This document shows, piece by piece, positions 45,059-57,780 of a stretch of 64,000 nucleotides of DNA; positions within the stretch are counted from its first letter, which is position 1; each line of letters opens with the position of its first letter. The position numbers and the translations under genes were made by a program. Source of the DNA: Hyaloscypha bicolor E (Eukaryota > Ascomycota > Leotiomycetes > Helotiales > Hyaloscyphaceae); NCBI RefSeq assembly GCF_002865645.1, contig NW_020194655.1, positions 62,001 to 126,000 on the forward strand. The letters run 5' to 3'. The notes below the pieces were generated by a model. It was not told the origin of the DNA and ran no database searches. It worked only from the letters and a program-made list of their open reading frames with translations.

Positions 45059-45731
45059 ATTTAAGTTTGCTTCCGGCGTCTCGGCAGTACTATCTGAAAG
45101 AATGTACTGTTATGCCCACATCTCGGAGCGAAGGTGTCGACAAACAATATGGGAGTCATAACGCAGAAAGCAATTGCGCTGGTCACGTAATTCGCCCCTA
45201 TCGTCACCCTTCAGTGCTCACGCTTCTATCAAATGGCGAAGGATCAAAACGACTGTCGAAAGTCACGAGACATGGGAAGAGTCCGCCATGCAATCATACT
45301 TGGAGCTTTGCTCAGCAAGTGGGCAAGTTTTGGAGTATGCGCGATTTTTGCGCAGAGTGTGCCGTTGCCTCACTCGTTATCATTTCTGGCTGTGCTGGAA
45401 AGGCATCCCATTTGCTCGCGGTCAATCAGCCTCGCTCGCCCTGCCAGCCACCACAGCGAATTCCAACGCCACGGACTCGTTTCGACTATCGGGACAACGA
45501 GGGAGCCATTCACTGTCACACAGAGCCCGTGACGTTATCGCGCTCTCGATCGGTCTTCGCAACTTTTCACCTTTTTGTGCTGATCTGTTGCATGAATGCT
45601 TGTCACCTGTAACCTGTCACCTATCACTTGTCATCAGTCAGAGAACGGCCCAAGCCACGCATGAAAGTCGGATTACCCTTTCCATCGAGGAGCGGCGATC
45701 GGATGCAGAAGCGGCTGCTCCGTGCAAGGCC
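45059..45731. promoter_or_regulatory. Upstream region of the SH3-domain gene
   Basis: The reading frame of the SH3 gene is open upstream of 45732, but the ATG at 45732 is the first plausible start. TGTCACCTGT/TGTCACCTAT/TGTCATC degenerate repeats lie at about 45599-45640, likely in the 5' UTR. No other gene is seen. Confidence 0.35.
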
Positions 45732-48182
45732 ATGGCCGTCGACGACGATGTGAACAGCTCGATTCAAGCAGCTTTGATTGCATTTGAAAGAGCAAGGAAA
45801 TTATTACAGAAAATATGCAAGCCACCAAGGACGCCAGACACGATGTTCCTAGAAGAGACAGTTACAGCGGCGCGACGTCTCGAGCGTCATCTAGCTCAGA
45901 GTGTGATGAGAATCAACAAGTCCTACGATCAGGGCTTGAGCGATTGCGGTAAAGCCTTTATAGAAGCTCTTGCTGACGACCGTGAGTTGTAGAAGCTTGA
46001 TTTCCTAGTCTTTAAAGCTACGATATGTAGCTAACCCCATGAACAGAAGCGATGATAAACAGAATCCAAAGCTTCTCGCTAGGTCTTATGAATCAAGTCA
46101 TGAATCTACAAGAAAGCCTGGATGAGCCATACACACTCAGCTCGGAGTCAATTCAAGTGTTAAGAAGCGAAATGGACAGATGCTGTACCACAATACTTGA
46201 CTTCTTCGACAGACTTCTGCTCGAGTTACAGATGGAAAAGATTAGAGACCATCCGAATGGGATCTATTCCATTGATGCTACCAAGGCAAATCCTCAATTT
46301 TCTCCAAAATCAGGTACTCCTCGGTCACTGAGTTGGCAGAGTCAAATCGGGAGCCCTGTCTCACCAATGGATCAACCACGATCTCCCCGAAGCCCACACC
46401 AGTTCAGTGACGGAAGTCCATCAAGCTCCAGGCACATATCCGCCTCCCAGACAGAAGACAGCCGTTTCTCGGTCGTCTCTGGACTTTCCGAATCCCCGAG
46501 TAACGATCTGATGCAAACGACACCCTCCCAACGACTGATTGCAACAGAAGAAGTACGACGACATCTCGAGAAAAATGAGAGGTTTCTTGCACGCCGCCGT
46601 CAGTCGAAAGTGGCATTCCAGGAAGAACTCCAGGCACTCTCTTCAGCTTGGAGTCCTCGTCCATCATCTGATGGGGAGGGCAATAATGACGTTTTGGGTT
46701 TAGCTTCAACATTGAAGCTACCAGGCTTTGGCATGAACGTTACTGATGGGATCGAAGCGATGAAAAGGGAGTCAACCAGCACAAGCGTGGCAGATGGCCT
46801 GATGCTCGTAAACGAATCCAACGGACTGACACCGTCGACGAGTACCTTCTCCGCACATTGCGTCATTAGCCACGACAGTTCATTTTACAGATATGGTAGT
46901 TTTTGCGAAGGAGCAAAATTGGCTTCGAAAGGCCAAAAGTTCTACAAGGTGGTCAAACGTCCCGAAGTAAGAGCGGTGCAGGAATTCATTGATAGGAACC
47001 TTCTAATTGTACACAGGGTAGCAAGTTGAATCCTGTTTACGAGGAAATCGCGGAAGATGCACCTGCGGTACAATATGTGGGTGCATACATCGCCAGAGTT
47101 ACAGCAAGATGTCTCAAGTGCTCGTACGAAGCTGACTGGGCCACATTCAGAAAGAATAATCTATGCGACGGTAGGAAAACTATTGACCTGATCCATACAT
47201 AGCACGGCGCTAACGGCGGTTAGAATATGATCACCTTGGCTTAAGATACAAGCAATCATTCCTCTCGAAATGCCATCTAAAAGTTAAGAGCATGAAGGAT
47301 AGTGTATATGCGGTAAGGAACCACCTTTGCATCCCAACCAACATGAAATTAGCTAAGCTTACAAAGTGCGTGTTCTGCGTCGATGACAAGAAAACACCCG
47401 AAGTCCACGATGCCACCATCTTCTTCTCCACAGCACAATTGATGCGTCATATCGCCATGCGTCACAAGCCAACACACCAAGTTGACAGCATCAAGGTTGG
47501 CTATGGTACGCATACCAACCAAGACTTTGACCTCTACTTCAAAAACCAGGAAGCCCAACCCGATCCCATCAACAAATTATGCCCCTATATCAACTCGCTA
47601 CCTACCGCGCACGCAACCCAGGCACATCACCCAAAGAGCGGCAGCAAGTTCCACCCGCAATCTCCGGACGGCAGACCAACATTGCAATTCGCCATTGGGG
47701 CTCAAATAGCCGGCATCACTTTCCCGGTAGAGTTCAATGGCCAATGGTGTTCCGGATACCACGACTGCTCAAAGGGACTCTTCCCATCCGAGACCATGCA
47801 GCTTAATCCGCCATCTAAAAACGACATCATCATTAACTCCAAGTCTTCATTGACGGCAACAGCAAGGTGGGATCATAACCCAAAAGACACATCAGCTGGC
47901 TGGCTTGTGTTTCCTCGAAAGGAGAAAATTACGCATATCGAGTATCCCTTTGCGGACTTTTGGTGCTGGTCGGGACGAAATCCAAAGGGAAAGTTTGGAT
48001 TCTTCCCGAAGGAGTTTGTGGTGGTCGATGAGACTTCGAATGAAGGCGGTTCAGGGATGTCGAAAGACGGGGGAGAGCGGGGGCAAAGGTCGAGGCGATT
48101 GGGAGGGGTGCTTTCGGGGTTTCAGAGCAAATTGAGAGCGAAGGGGAGTAGTGGAAAAGGGAAGAAAACAAGTACGAGATAG
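45732..48182 (+). CDS. Large protein with C-terminal SH3-like domains
   Basis: Exons 45732-45981, 46047-46966, 47017-47170 and 47224-48182 total 2283 nt, 760 residues. N-terminal ~150 residues are helical. A long Ser/Pro-rich linker has repeated SPR and S-P-x-S sites, likely phosphorylated. A Cys/His-rich central part follows (CLKCSYEADW..C and CVFCVDDK..HIAMRH). Near the end are two SH3-like stretches: ITFPVEFNGQWCSGYHDCSKGLFPSETM and TARWDHNPKDTSAGWLVFPRKEKI..W.G.NPKGKFGFFPKEFV. The tail is basic. An adaptor or scaffold role is inferred from SH3; partners unknown. The central Cys/His part may bind zinc. Confidence 0.85.
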
Positions 48183-49431
48183 TCTGATTGGGGGATGTTT
48201 TGAAAAGAGAGTGAAGCAATCTGAGCGAGCAAGCCAGGTTGCGGAGCCGGTGGTGCTCGGCGCCAGAGCCGGGGCAAGAGCCTTGCAGGAGTAGAACCGA
48301 GGGAGGAGAGGTAGTGATATAGGAGCTCAGATACGAAGGTTTCTATTGCCAAACGAGTTTACGTTCCAACGAGCACGGACTAGCCAGTGGAATAATGCTG
48401 GATCCTTCCCCTGAGAACAAGGAAGAAGCAGTTCGGGTTGAATGTTCTGAGAATATGATTGCGGATACCAGACCAAAAGTCTCAAAGACACGGTTAAGGC
48501 CAGAAAACTATTTCAATACGGGTGGGGGAAAGCGAAGTCGATCATCGAATCCTAAAACCGTACCCTAAAATAGAATATACAGTTCCGATTCGTGAAGACC
48601 AACTCTCTCCAAGCAACAATTCAGATCCCAATTCCACCCCACCAGCTCAGACAACCTCCACATCCATCTCCTCGTCCCCCTATTTTCCAGCAAGTTTCTC
48701 CTGCCAAGCATCCTTAAAATCCACACTGGTCGTATGACTCGTGACATATCTCATCGCGTCTTCCTCCGCGGCCATCAGCTGTCCTACATGCACGGGTATC
48801 CGAGAAGCCCCAGTTTTGTGGGGGGTTGGAGGAAGTGGCGAGGCAGGAGAGGTTGCGGAGGAGAGGACGTGGAGGGGCAAGCAGAAGAGGGAGAGGAGGA
48901 GGGTGATGATGATGATGAAGGGGACGATCCTGCGGAAGCGTGTTCCGCGTTCGATCTCGCGTTGTGTCACTTATCGGCTGCCAGATGGAATTCCTCATAA
49001 TGAATCGAGTACTTCAAAATTCCGAGCGGTGGTGAGTGAAGCCGATTCCGGAGCCTTTCTTTGTTCTCCTCGGTGCGAAGCCCAAGATGAATTCGGACCA
49101 TCCTTTCAATGCCTCCAGCGCGCATACCAATCCAATTTTCACGGCCATGAGATTCATTTGATCTTTGTAAAGCTATGGTATTGTATTGCGACTATCTTCT
49201 ATCCTCGCGTGTCTCTAATGCATTACGATTAGACATTCATGCATCTATGTGTGAAGCAATACTCCGCTCCGATCGTACTTGCATGCATTTATTACATCCC
49301 AGCACGAAAAATATCAAGCGCCAGTGCGCCGTCCTTCTCATGCAAGTAGAGCGGAGAAATCATTATCGACAACAAAGGAAAAGGATGCAAGTGAAAACAG
49401 GTCAAGAATGACGGCTGCTTCAATGTGGAAG
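48183..49431. other. Intergenic with a possible small membrane-protein ORF
   Basis: A minus-strand frame, 48970-48680, lacks an ATG but reads like a membrane protein: a basic start, IVPFIIIITLLLSLFCLPLHV, then AAEEDAMRYVTSHTTSVDF and KDAWQEKLAGK at the end. A short unresolved 5' exon would be needed. The rest shows nothing recognisable. Confidence 0.3.
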
Positions 49432-51305
49432 TCAGACCGTGCCCTCGCGACGGCGAACGGAGATCTTGGAGTCGAGAGGTGGACCTTGTGTGTTGACGAA
49501 CCAGAGATTGGTCGGGCGGAAGGGGATTGGCTTGATGTCGTAGTTGAGGGCGATGTATGCGAGGACCAGTTTCAGCTGTTGGGAGGCGAAGAAACGACCT
49601 GGGCTGTGATCAGAGGTGTTAGTCTTGGTTGACAACTATATACCCTGGAAGGTGTGGTGAAGCTCGGAGGTGAAAGACAAAAGGGGAGGGGAAGGGAGGG
49701 AGATATACCATGCATGACGACCATGAGAGAAAGCCATGAAGTTTGAGCTGGTGGTGACGAGCGGGATGCCGTTTCCAACAACCTTCTCCGAATAATCATC
49801 GACCATTCTCAAGCCACCATTTGAACAGAACCGGAAGGGCTTGAACTCCAAGGCATCGGGGTAGATGTCATCATCCCTATGTACCGGAGAAGCATGAACC
49901 CCGACTTTCGTACCGTGAGGAAGGTGATGGCCAGATGGAAGGGTGACTCCTTTTTTGGCGACGACCTCTTTCATGACGCCGCGACTGACGAAGCCCCACA
50001 TCCTCATGCTTTCGCGCAGGACGCTGTCGAGAGAGACCATGCGGGCAAGAGCGTCCTTGGTCCATTCTCCACCAGTGGCTTGGAGTTCGTTGAGGACTTC
50101 GAAGCGGATATGGGCGAACATAGAGGACAGCTCGGGGTAGGAAGCGAGGTCCAAAGCCAAGTTCGCGAGAGTTATGGTTGACGATTGGATGACGGCGAAT
50201 TGGATGACAGAGAGGCGTTTGTTGATTATATCGACGGTGCGGAGAGAGGGATCCTTGCGGTCGTAGGAGTGATCAATTGACCATTGAATGTAATCGTCCT
50301 GTGGATTTGTCAGCTGTTTGTGGGGCCGAGATGGGAGAACTTTTGAGGCACCTTCTTCTTCTCTTCGATCGAGGGAGACGAGAGGCGTTTCTTGATCAGA
50401 GGAACGACGACCTTAGAGTTTTGACGGAAGTAGTTGACGTCGAGGATTCGGATGAGTGGTGCAAGGATGCTTGGAAATTTAGAGCTTGGAATTGGACAAA
50501 GATGGATCGCTTACCCTTTGAGAGTCTTGGGAACCATGGCAATGAAAGCAGCTTCGACGACAACCCAACGAGCAAACTGCTTTGCATGGCTGAGGTATCC
50601 TTCATCACGGCCTTGAAACCATTAGTCAAAAGCGAAGCAAAATGGGAAGAAACCTACAGAGTGGAAAGCCAACGATGACACGGTTCGAAATCCGAGCGAT
50701 GATATCCAGCATGGAGTAGTACGAGGTGATCTCAGTCCACTCTTTGGTATCAACACCCCAATTCTTCCTGAAGGCATAGTCAATCTCGTCAATGACGTCG
50801 GCAGTGTAGTCACCAAGCATCTTAGTCAACTCCTTTCGGATGACATCCTCGTGTACGGTATCAGTGACGACCTTTGGATGGAGCATGGTGTAGTCAGCCT
50901 GTAAAAAGCTCCGGTTGACTTCGTTTTGATCGAGGACAGTCTCTTTTTGTTTTAGCAGCCATTCCATTTGGGACATTGGAAGTATGACTTCAGGGCCGGT
51001 AGTGATGTTGGGGAGAACAAACGGGAGGCCTTTCTTTGAGTACTGCCACGAAGTCAGTGATGCGTTCTACGAGCCCAGGAGGAACGTACCTTCTCATAAC
51101 CTTCGAACACAAGCTCCCGTGTGTGCCAGAAGCTCCGGAGAGTTGCACGAGCACGCGAGAAGCAACTGCCACCTTCGACCCCGATCCATGGCAGGCTCGA
51201 GGGGAGTGCGTGCCGCGAGAAGTAGCGGGTGTAAATGTAACGGACGGTAGAAGTAACCAGGAAAGCGACCAGCAAGGCGGCCACGAGGGCCGACGAGAGG
51301 TGCAT
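49432..51305 (-). CDS. Cytochrome P450 monooxygenase
   Basis: Six exons: 51305-51090, 51042-50658, 50611-50515, 50469-50352, 50298-49709, 49603-49432; sum 1578 nt, 525 residues. It has an N-terminal membrane anchor (LVAALLVAFLVTSTVRY), a helix-K ExxR in LRESMRMWG, and a PERF-region equivalent in FKPFRF. The haem loop FSHGRHACPGRFF is built across the last intron, with the Cys codon split TG/C; reading through that intron falsely gives Trp. Similar enzymes act in fungal secondary metabolism (terpenoid or toxin oxidation), but no cluster partners lie nearby, so the substrate is unknown. ER membrane. Confidence 0.93.
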
Positions 51306-53500
51306 TGACACTGTTGCGCGCTGTCGTTGTGACGATGATTCGGTCTGGGTGGTATTGAAGATCTAGACTGGTGAGGTCGCGATCTAAAAGAGGAGCAGGT
51401 GAGCCAAAGGAGCCTCCGCAAGCGGAGCAAAAACACAGCAGGCAAATTCAAGCTTAAATCAACAAAGACCGATTCACCGACTTAGCTTGACTGCAAGCCA
51501 ACCTGCTCCCAAACCTCACTTTATGTGCAGATTGAAGTGCAAACATCAAAGAAAAAACAACCAGCACTTGAGGTTGCTGGTCAGGAGCTCTCATCCGGGA
51601 TGGGATTTCATGTCATGGGAAAAGACCAGTGCTTTTGGCTGCAGTGCGACCAACCCAGTGGCAGCTTCAGCATGCCTTCCATGGCACAGCAGCACTACTC
51701 CAAGTCGCGGATGGCATCTCCGGCCTCAATGACATCAACATCGACATCGAGGCCAGTCAAATCGAGGCCAGTCCATTCCAGAGGGTCACGTTACTATGCA
51801 TACAGTGGGAAAAAAGGGAGGCACGTACTCGGGATGCTGTCTCGGACCGGGTCGGCAGGCATCTCGTCACTCCATCCGAATGCTTCGCTCCTCTTTCTCC
51901 CAACCGGCCATGAGCTCAGCTGAGACGGGAGCCATGATGTCTTATCCTCCCATTTCTCCACAAATAGCATCTATGGCTTCACCTGCCAAAAGCGATACCT
52001 GGGCCCGGGCCCTTTCATGGCGGCCAACCGCTGCTACCGCTCGCCGCCCAGAAAGCCACGCCGGAAAGTAGTCTCAGATCTTGGCGGAGGTAGAGATGAA
52101 TGCAGCTATGTACGATGCCGATCCTCCCCTGCGGCGCAGCATGCCAGCATGCTTGTGGAAAAGCAGGCCCCGGCCCGTTTCCCGTTGTTGAAGCCTGAAA
52201 GCATCCCCACAAATCAGGTCCCCGAAGGCCAAGAATGGAGGAATACTAGGGCAACGACCGTGCGTCGCGCATCGAGATCGGCAGCGTCGACTTCATGGGA
52301 TATCAGATATCTCGTTGACGGGGGGGGGGAAGGGGATGGGGGCCTTGCAAGTGGAGCTGGGGGATGCGGATTGCTTCCTTCGAGTTGTACATGTACTGGA
52401 CAGTAAGTACGGAGTATTCTTCTCACCCCTAACTAAATGTACCACAGTACAGTAACAGTGGGTCAAAGTGCGGTTTTTTTGTATGGCAACTGGACCTGCA
52501 AGGCTGGTTATACATTTATTTAGGGGGGAGGGAGGGGGAGTACATTTACTTACCGTAGGGGGGGGAGGGGGGCTCTTTTGCAAGGGCTGCTGCAGGTGTA
52601 CTCGAGGCGTGCTGTGCTGCGGTAGCACGAGAAGGGGAAAGCAACGACCGTGTAACAGAGACAGGGTCGAGGGAACCCTGCGCAGCTGCGCTTCGTCCGA
52701 ACTCTCTATCAAATGCATTCCTCGGGATTTCTATTCTTCCATTCATTCTCTCTTCTTTAATTGATTGCTTGCTTGATTGCTGGCTGGCTTGCTTGCTGCT
52801 TGCTGCTTGCTTGATTGCACGGATGATATCCCATCGGCGATGATAGCAATCCTCCTCCAAGCCTCGTCTGTCGTGGCCAATATTGGTGGCTGCAACTGCC
52901 AGGGCAAGGACCAGGCCCGGATCCGCGGCAGACAGAGCACAGGGAAGAGCAGCCTATCATTCCCGCCCCGGTACGCTGATCACTACCTTATTCCGACCCC
53001 CGATCTCCGACCGTCATTTTGACAGACACGGCACGTCTCGTCCTTCCTTTGACGTGCGTGCGTGTCCACCGTTGTCCTGTTTGAACAACGTGGGTGTGAC
53101 AGCCTTTCTTTTATGCGGAAATACGAACGAGCTCTCAGCTTTGTGAAATTGTGACAGGCTGACAGCTGAGAGGTGCTGCACTGCTGCACTGCTGCTCAGC
53201 CGCTGCCATTGGGTTCAGGGGCGCAGGGGCACGTGAGAGCGGGCCCCACTCCGCGATTGTCGATAAGAGGGATGCTTCCGTCCTGTTTACTCTCCTGCCC
53301 ACCGGCTCGGCCTCGTCCTCTCCTTCAGTACTTCAAGGCCGAGAAGTCTCTGCAGTTGTCCTTGGCTCTCTGCCTGCAACCCTTCAACCCTCTGCCCTCC
53401 TTCCAGACCCAGTGCCTAGAACCCAGCACACTCCTCTCCTTTCCATTCAATAAAAAAACGCGTCTCTACGCTTCTTTGAGAGCCCTCGCGATCAAGCAAA
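51306..53500. promoter_or_regulatory. Long upstream region between P450 and hydrophobin-like gene
   Basis: No convincing gene. A plus-strand intron-like sequence at 52403-52447 (GTAAGT, CTAAC, CCACAG) follows an ORF from 52017 and may belong to a non-coding or poorly defined transcript. GCTTGCTT-type repeats lie at 52758-52818. The last 100 bp before 53501 are CT-rich, as in fungal promoters. Confidence 0.4.
52318..52577 (+). repeat. Cluster of G-tracts
   Basis: Several runs of 4-9 G on the plus strand: GGGGGGGGG-AA-GGGG-AT-GGGGG near 52320-52344, and a denser set at 52521-52577. The spacing allows G-quadruplexes. Confidence 0.6.
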
Positions 53501-54109
53501 ATGCGTTCCCCATCCATCTTCGTCATCCTGCTCATCACCCTTCTCTCCTCGGCCACAGCAGCTCCCCAACTCGTCTCCGTCATTGGCGGCCTCCTCAATG
53601 GCATTCCAGTCGTTGGGGCCATCACTGGATACCTTGGCAACGTGCTCAACATGCTCGGCGTCCTCTACGCAGCTCCTCCTTCCTTCCTCTTGACCACGGA
53701 CCCCTCTCCAGTATGCAAGAACGTTAACAACGGTATGCCGCCCGCCCTCCGGCCCGCCCGCTCTCCTCCGCAAGGAGAACACTGACTCGAGACAGGTACC
53801 CTCCTCTGCTGCTCCTCAACCATCAACGGCGATATGCCACTCGTCGTGGAGCTCGCACAGCTGGCTGGACAATTCAAGCTCAATCCGAATAGCATCAATG
53901 GGCTCTACTGCAAGAAGGACTTCACAACCTGCAACCCCGGAACCAAGCTTTGCTGCCAAGTTGACTCGGTCGTGAATGTACTTCTCCCCCTCCCCTCGAT
54001 TGGCATTGGAATGGGCTAATAATGTGTGCAGCCGCCCGTCATCAACGATGTTCTGAGCCTCGCGCTCTGGTGCCAGAACGCGCCGACTCAGGATACCTGC
54101 GCCGCTTGA
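53501..54109 (+). CDS. Hydrophobin-like small secreted cysteine protein
   Basis: Exons 53501-53732, 53796-53971, 54032-54109 give 161 residues. Signal peptide MRSPSIFVILLITLLSSATAAP. The Cys pattern C-x9-CC-x32-C-x6-C-x6-CC-x18-C matches the eight-Cys hydrophobin spacing (two CC pairs), except for one extra Cys two residues before the C-terminus and a short C4-C5 gap. Hydrophobins self-assemble at air-water interfaces and coat hyphae and spores. A Gly/Val/Leu-rich hydrophobic stretch lies between signal peptide and first Cys. Classification as class I or II is uncertain; a hydrophobin-related family is also possible. Confidence 0.75.
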
Positions 54110-55181
54110 GCTGAGGATGGATTGTTCTATACTTGGGGCTTGCAGTGGGGTGGAATGAGTGGCTGTTAGGTTCGCTATACTGACGGTGTAATGGCTCGAT
54201 CATGGATTATACATGAATAATGCGGAGGTGCTACAATGTAAGTGTGTATAATTAAATTTAGTGACTACTTGATTAAGATATAATTAAATATAACGCTTTT
54301 GAACTGAATATGCGGTTTATTATGTGGTTTAGCAGGAGGTGTTGGATCCAGCCAATCAAGGGCTAGAAATTGATGCACGTGACATACTTCTCTCTTCCTG
54401 GAGAACGATCCTCCATACACATCGGGTCAGATACCAGTGCTTTTGTTAACTAGATATTGGCATCGGAGGATATTTATGGGTGAAAAGAGGAATAAAAATA
54501 TATCTTTAGTCCTTTTGCCGTGCCATGTGACTGCTATTTTTATTAAAAATCATAAAATACGTATAAAATAATGCAAGGAATTATGGTAAGCCTATTATTT
54601 AATAATTAATTCGTTAAAAATTACTAACCCAAGTACAATAGCATGAGACTCCTCTCTACTTAAAAGCTTCCCCTTACTTCCTTCATTATTCCTTACTACT
54701 CAAGGGGATCCAAAGTACCCGCTTCTTCCCGAGATATCCCTACATCCAAGTCCAGGAGTTTTCCCCTTGTTTATTTATTTCCTCGCGTTAAGCCTTACTG
54801 GTTGTCATGTGGTTAGTTTTCTTCGCCTGTTTGTCTGGGAATATGCAGCCTGCCGCCCACATTGGTAGCATGACTGAATGATCCGGAAAATTCTCAAGGT
54901 CCTCACAGCCATGGAATATGACATGAGTTGGAACCGCCCTTTGAGCGTGATAGGTGGAGATTTTGGTCCAATGCTTGGGGTTTCGGGGCGATGATGTGGC
55001 TTTCAAACAGAATATCTCGCGTGAATCACGCAGCCTTCCTTGTTGGTGCAGAATAAAGACTCCTCCTTTAATGTTTCGAGCGTTCTGGGATAATCAGACA
55101 GCTTTCTAGGCTCCTGCCAGGTAAGTTGTCACCTGCAATTAATATGCCTTCCGATCCAACTGTTAATCAATTTTTCGCAGC
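54110..55181. other. AT-rich degraded intergenic DNA
   Basis: From about 54230 to 54680 the DNA is AT-rich with no coding sequence, resembling old repeat remnants. A good plus-strand intron (55121-55180, GTAAGT..TCGCAG) ends one base before the ATG at 55182, suggesting a spliced 5' UTR of the next gene. Confidence 0.4.
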
Positions 55182-55565
55182 ATGTATCCATCGATCAGTC
55201 ACCACTCTGCGAGGGAAATGCCTCCTAACAGTGTGAGTGAGTCAGAGATCCTCCTACCAGTATACGACCCTCAATGTGCTTGCGCTATATGCCACAAACA
55301 ATATATTGCACTGCCCAACAGGTAAAGTACCACAACCATTCAACGTACAAGAGAGGCCACCATGACCGAGGCCAGCGAGATATTGAGGGACTTCATGAGT
55401 AGCAATCAGTAAGACAAAAGTTTTCTCATTACAAATTGTAAGTTGTATAGCAATGCGATTCTAGACCTTTGGACTGCAAAGTCATTATCCGAGCGCGAAA
55501 CACTTTTACTCGAGGTGATCCAACAACGTATCAGTATCGATGGGAAGGAGGCCAATATCAGGTAG
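55182..55565 (+). CDS. Small Cys-containing hypothetical protein with very short introns
   Basis: The model 55182-55321, 55352-55408, 55451-55565 gives 103 residues in one frame. Exon 1 encodes SESEILLPVYDPQCACAICHKQY, with a CxCxxC..H cluster that might bind a metal. The later exons encode TEASEILRDFMSSN and, after the second intron, NAILDLWTAKSLSERETLLL, a helical tail. The implied introns are only 30 and 42 nt. A separate start at the Met in ATMTEASE (55362) would avoid the 30-nt intron. A consensus intron sits just upstream (55121-55180). Family unknown. Confidence 0.4.
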
Positions 55566-56757
55566 AGTGTCAGTCGAGACATCGGGTCAGGAATGCGGAA
55601 CTTCAGGAACTTCAAAATATTGCCCTACATCAACCTCGAAGCTCTCAGGGAAGCCCCTGCACATTTCCTGAATCTCGTTTTCAACAGAGTCAAGTGTCTT
55701 GCAGAGGGTTGGGCACCATATAATACACACAAACTGAGATTGCATTGGGATTCCGGAGCTTTCGGGATAGTATTTAATCGTAACTGCGTTGTAGCGCAAG
55801 GTTCGAAGTACGGAGAGCATCATCGTGCCAGCACTCAACGACGAAGTCTTCTCCCAGCTCTCCAAATGAGGTATATCCATAAGGGAGGCAATAGACGTGG
55901 TTGCAGGAGCGGTATTGAGTATATTTATTCTCATTGGTTGTGCCAAATTAATGTCTATTAGGGCATTTAGGGGTTAGATCGTTAAGTTAGGATGCTTTCA
56001 CGGCATTGCCATGTGGGAGGAACATGTTTTCAACAGAGGCTTACCCTATCCTCTACAAGGAACATAGTGGGACTTATTCGGGGCAACGACAAAACTCTAC
56101 AGTGAGAGACTTGGGATGGAGTCACATAATAGGTGCCTAGTAAATCGATCCGATTGTAGTCATGGTGCGGTATCCTGGCTCGCTCTTATGAGTTAATAAA
56201 AGGATCAAACCCCATGCTAAAATAATTCCAATCTGAATAATATTTATATAAGAGACCTCAAAATTTCGGTTTCCCTAGTACAATAGATAAGAGTGTTATC
56301 TAATATTAGCAGAAAGGAGCTTGGCTCCTTACCTCTACACCAAAGTCTTTATTCGCGCCTTGCATCCCTCTATTTATTTGCAGACTCGATCAAGTCAACA
56401 CAACCCTTCAGCAGGAAGGAACACTTCCTCGCAAACCCTTCACTTATCTCGCATCCATCTTCACGCCACGGTTCACCCCAAGATGGCAGCCGTATCGCCA
56501 AGCTCCATCATGCTCCTCCCATTCTCGAACACAGGAGCAGCTTGCCTATCATGGCTTTTCGAGGAACCCCAGAAATAAACTAGGAGAACTTCAGATTTGA
56601 GAATAAAAATCTACTTTTTCTATTCAGGGTTGTTCTCGGACCCACCCAGAAAAAAAGGGGGTTCGCTTGCAAGGATTATGCTAACACGTGATCCTCCCCA
56701 CATGCCCCCTCAACTTCGCTCCCCGTCCTCATCCTTCACCAGCAGACTTCTAATCAT
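55566..56757. other. Intergenic, no supported gene
   Basis: Overlapping frames on both strands near 55590-55960 have no start or domain support. The segment around 56200-56290 is AT-rich. TTATTAATAAAAGG-like sequence is repeat debris at most. Confidence 0.35.
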
Positions 56758-57780
56758 GACGAGTCCACCAAGTTCTTCACTGCTCTTCGCAGCAGCAGTT
56801 CTCCAACTCTTTCGCCAGCTTGACTGCCTAAAATCTCACAAGTGGACAGAGAAGTCCATGCCCGATCTCCCATCATCGAGCACGAGGATGAAATGGCGAA
56901 CTTCTGCAATCCTCCGATCGAGATTCGCCGTCTAATATAGTGCTATTACCTTACGATTTCTCACATTATCGCGCTCGAGGCCGTGGGTAAGAATTGGCAG
57001 TATGGCAAAGCATTGTACGGAGAACACTCTTGGTTGCATCATATGAACAGATGAGTCCGATGTAAAGCATTGCGTGTGCAGGAGGTGTATAACCCGAATT
57101 TTGGCAATGAACCTCTTTTTTACTTCAATTTTGGACGACTTGTGGTCTGGTTGATTCACTGCCCCTCAGAATGGCCTTCGAATAGGGCTTTCGCGCTACG
57201 GTCCGCGCGGTTTTGACGGGTCCCTTCCTATCAGATATCCGCTACTGAAACCGCAACCTGAAGGGGAGGTAGTTCAGTATATCTCGCAGCGGATACCGAG
57301 ACTCGCTGTTGCTTGGGAGTGGTGGCATAAGAAATCATTGAACCGCGTGGATTTTGGCTGGGGATTGAAGGAATGGCATGACAATGGTGTGTGTCACTCA
57401 GCTCCTTCTCGTGGTCAACAGCTTTACGTTTCTCTCTAAAATAGGGAAATAGTGTTTAGGGAGCCAAGCAAGAGTCCTCGATATACCTTTACCTGGTGAG
57501 ACTACGGCTCTTTCCTTCTGGAAATAACCGTGCCCAAGTTGGGAAGAGTTTGGGCAAAAGGCCAAGGAGATAATGGATCGCATGCACTAACACCACATAG
57601 CCAAGGTTGGAGGTAAATTCAGCGCTAGAAACCGGTGTAACAGAACTGACTCGTGCTCTTGTAGTCTGGAGAAACCCGGAAGATTTGACCCAGGACGAGC
57701 GGGAAGAGGAAGACTTCTATGTCGGGGCTGCAACGTGGAAGATCCCGGAGGTAAGATGAGTAGAAGCAGTGCAGATATAA
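56758..57780 (+). pseudogene. 2EXR-domain protein, decayed copy 1
   Basis: Readable pieces in order: KWTEKS, then PPIEIRRLI-stop-CYYL (the 2EXR core normally LPIEIR..I...), HIIALEAVGKNWQYGKALYGEHSW, VYNPNFGNEPLFYFNF, RLAVAWEWWHKK, and a tail DEREEEDFYVGAATWKIPE. In-frame stops and frameshifts separate them. The function of fungal 2EXR proteins is unknown; they form large families. Copy 2 follows directly. Confidence 0.65.

Noticed and set aside
49700..49720. P450 with Trp in place of the haem-ligand Cys (HGRHAW)
   Set aside because: The Trp comes from reading into an intron; correct splicing gives TGC and the normal HGRHACPG motif.
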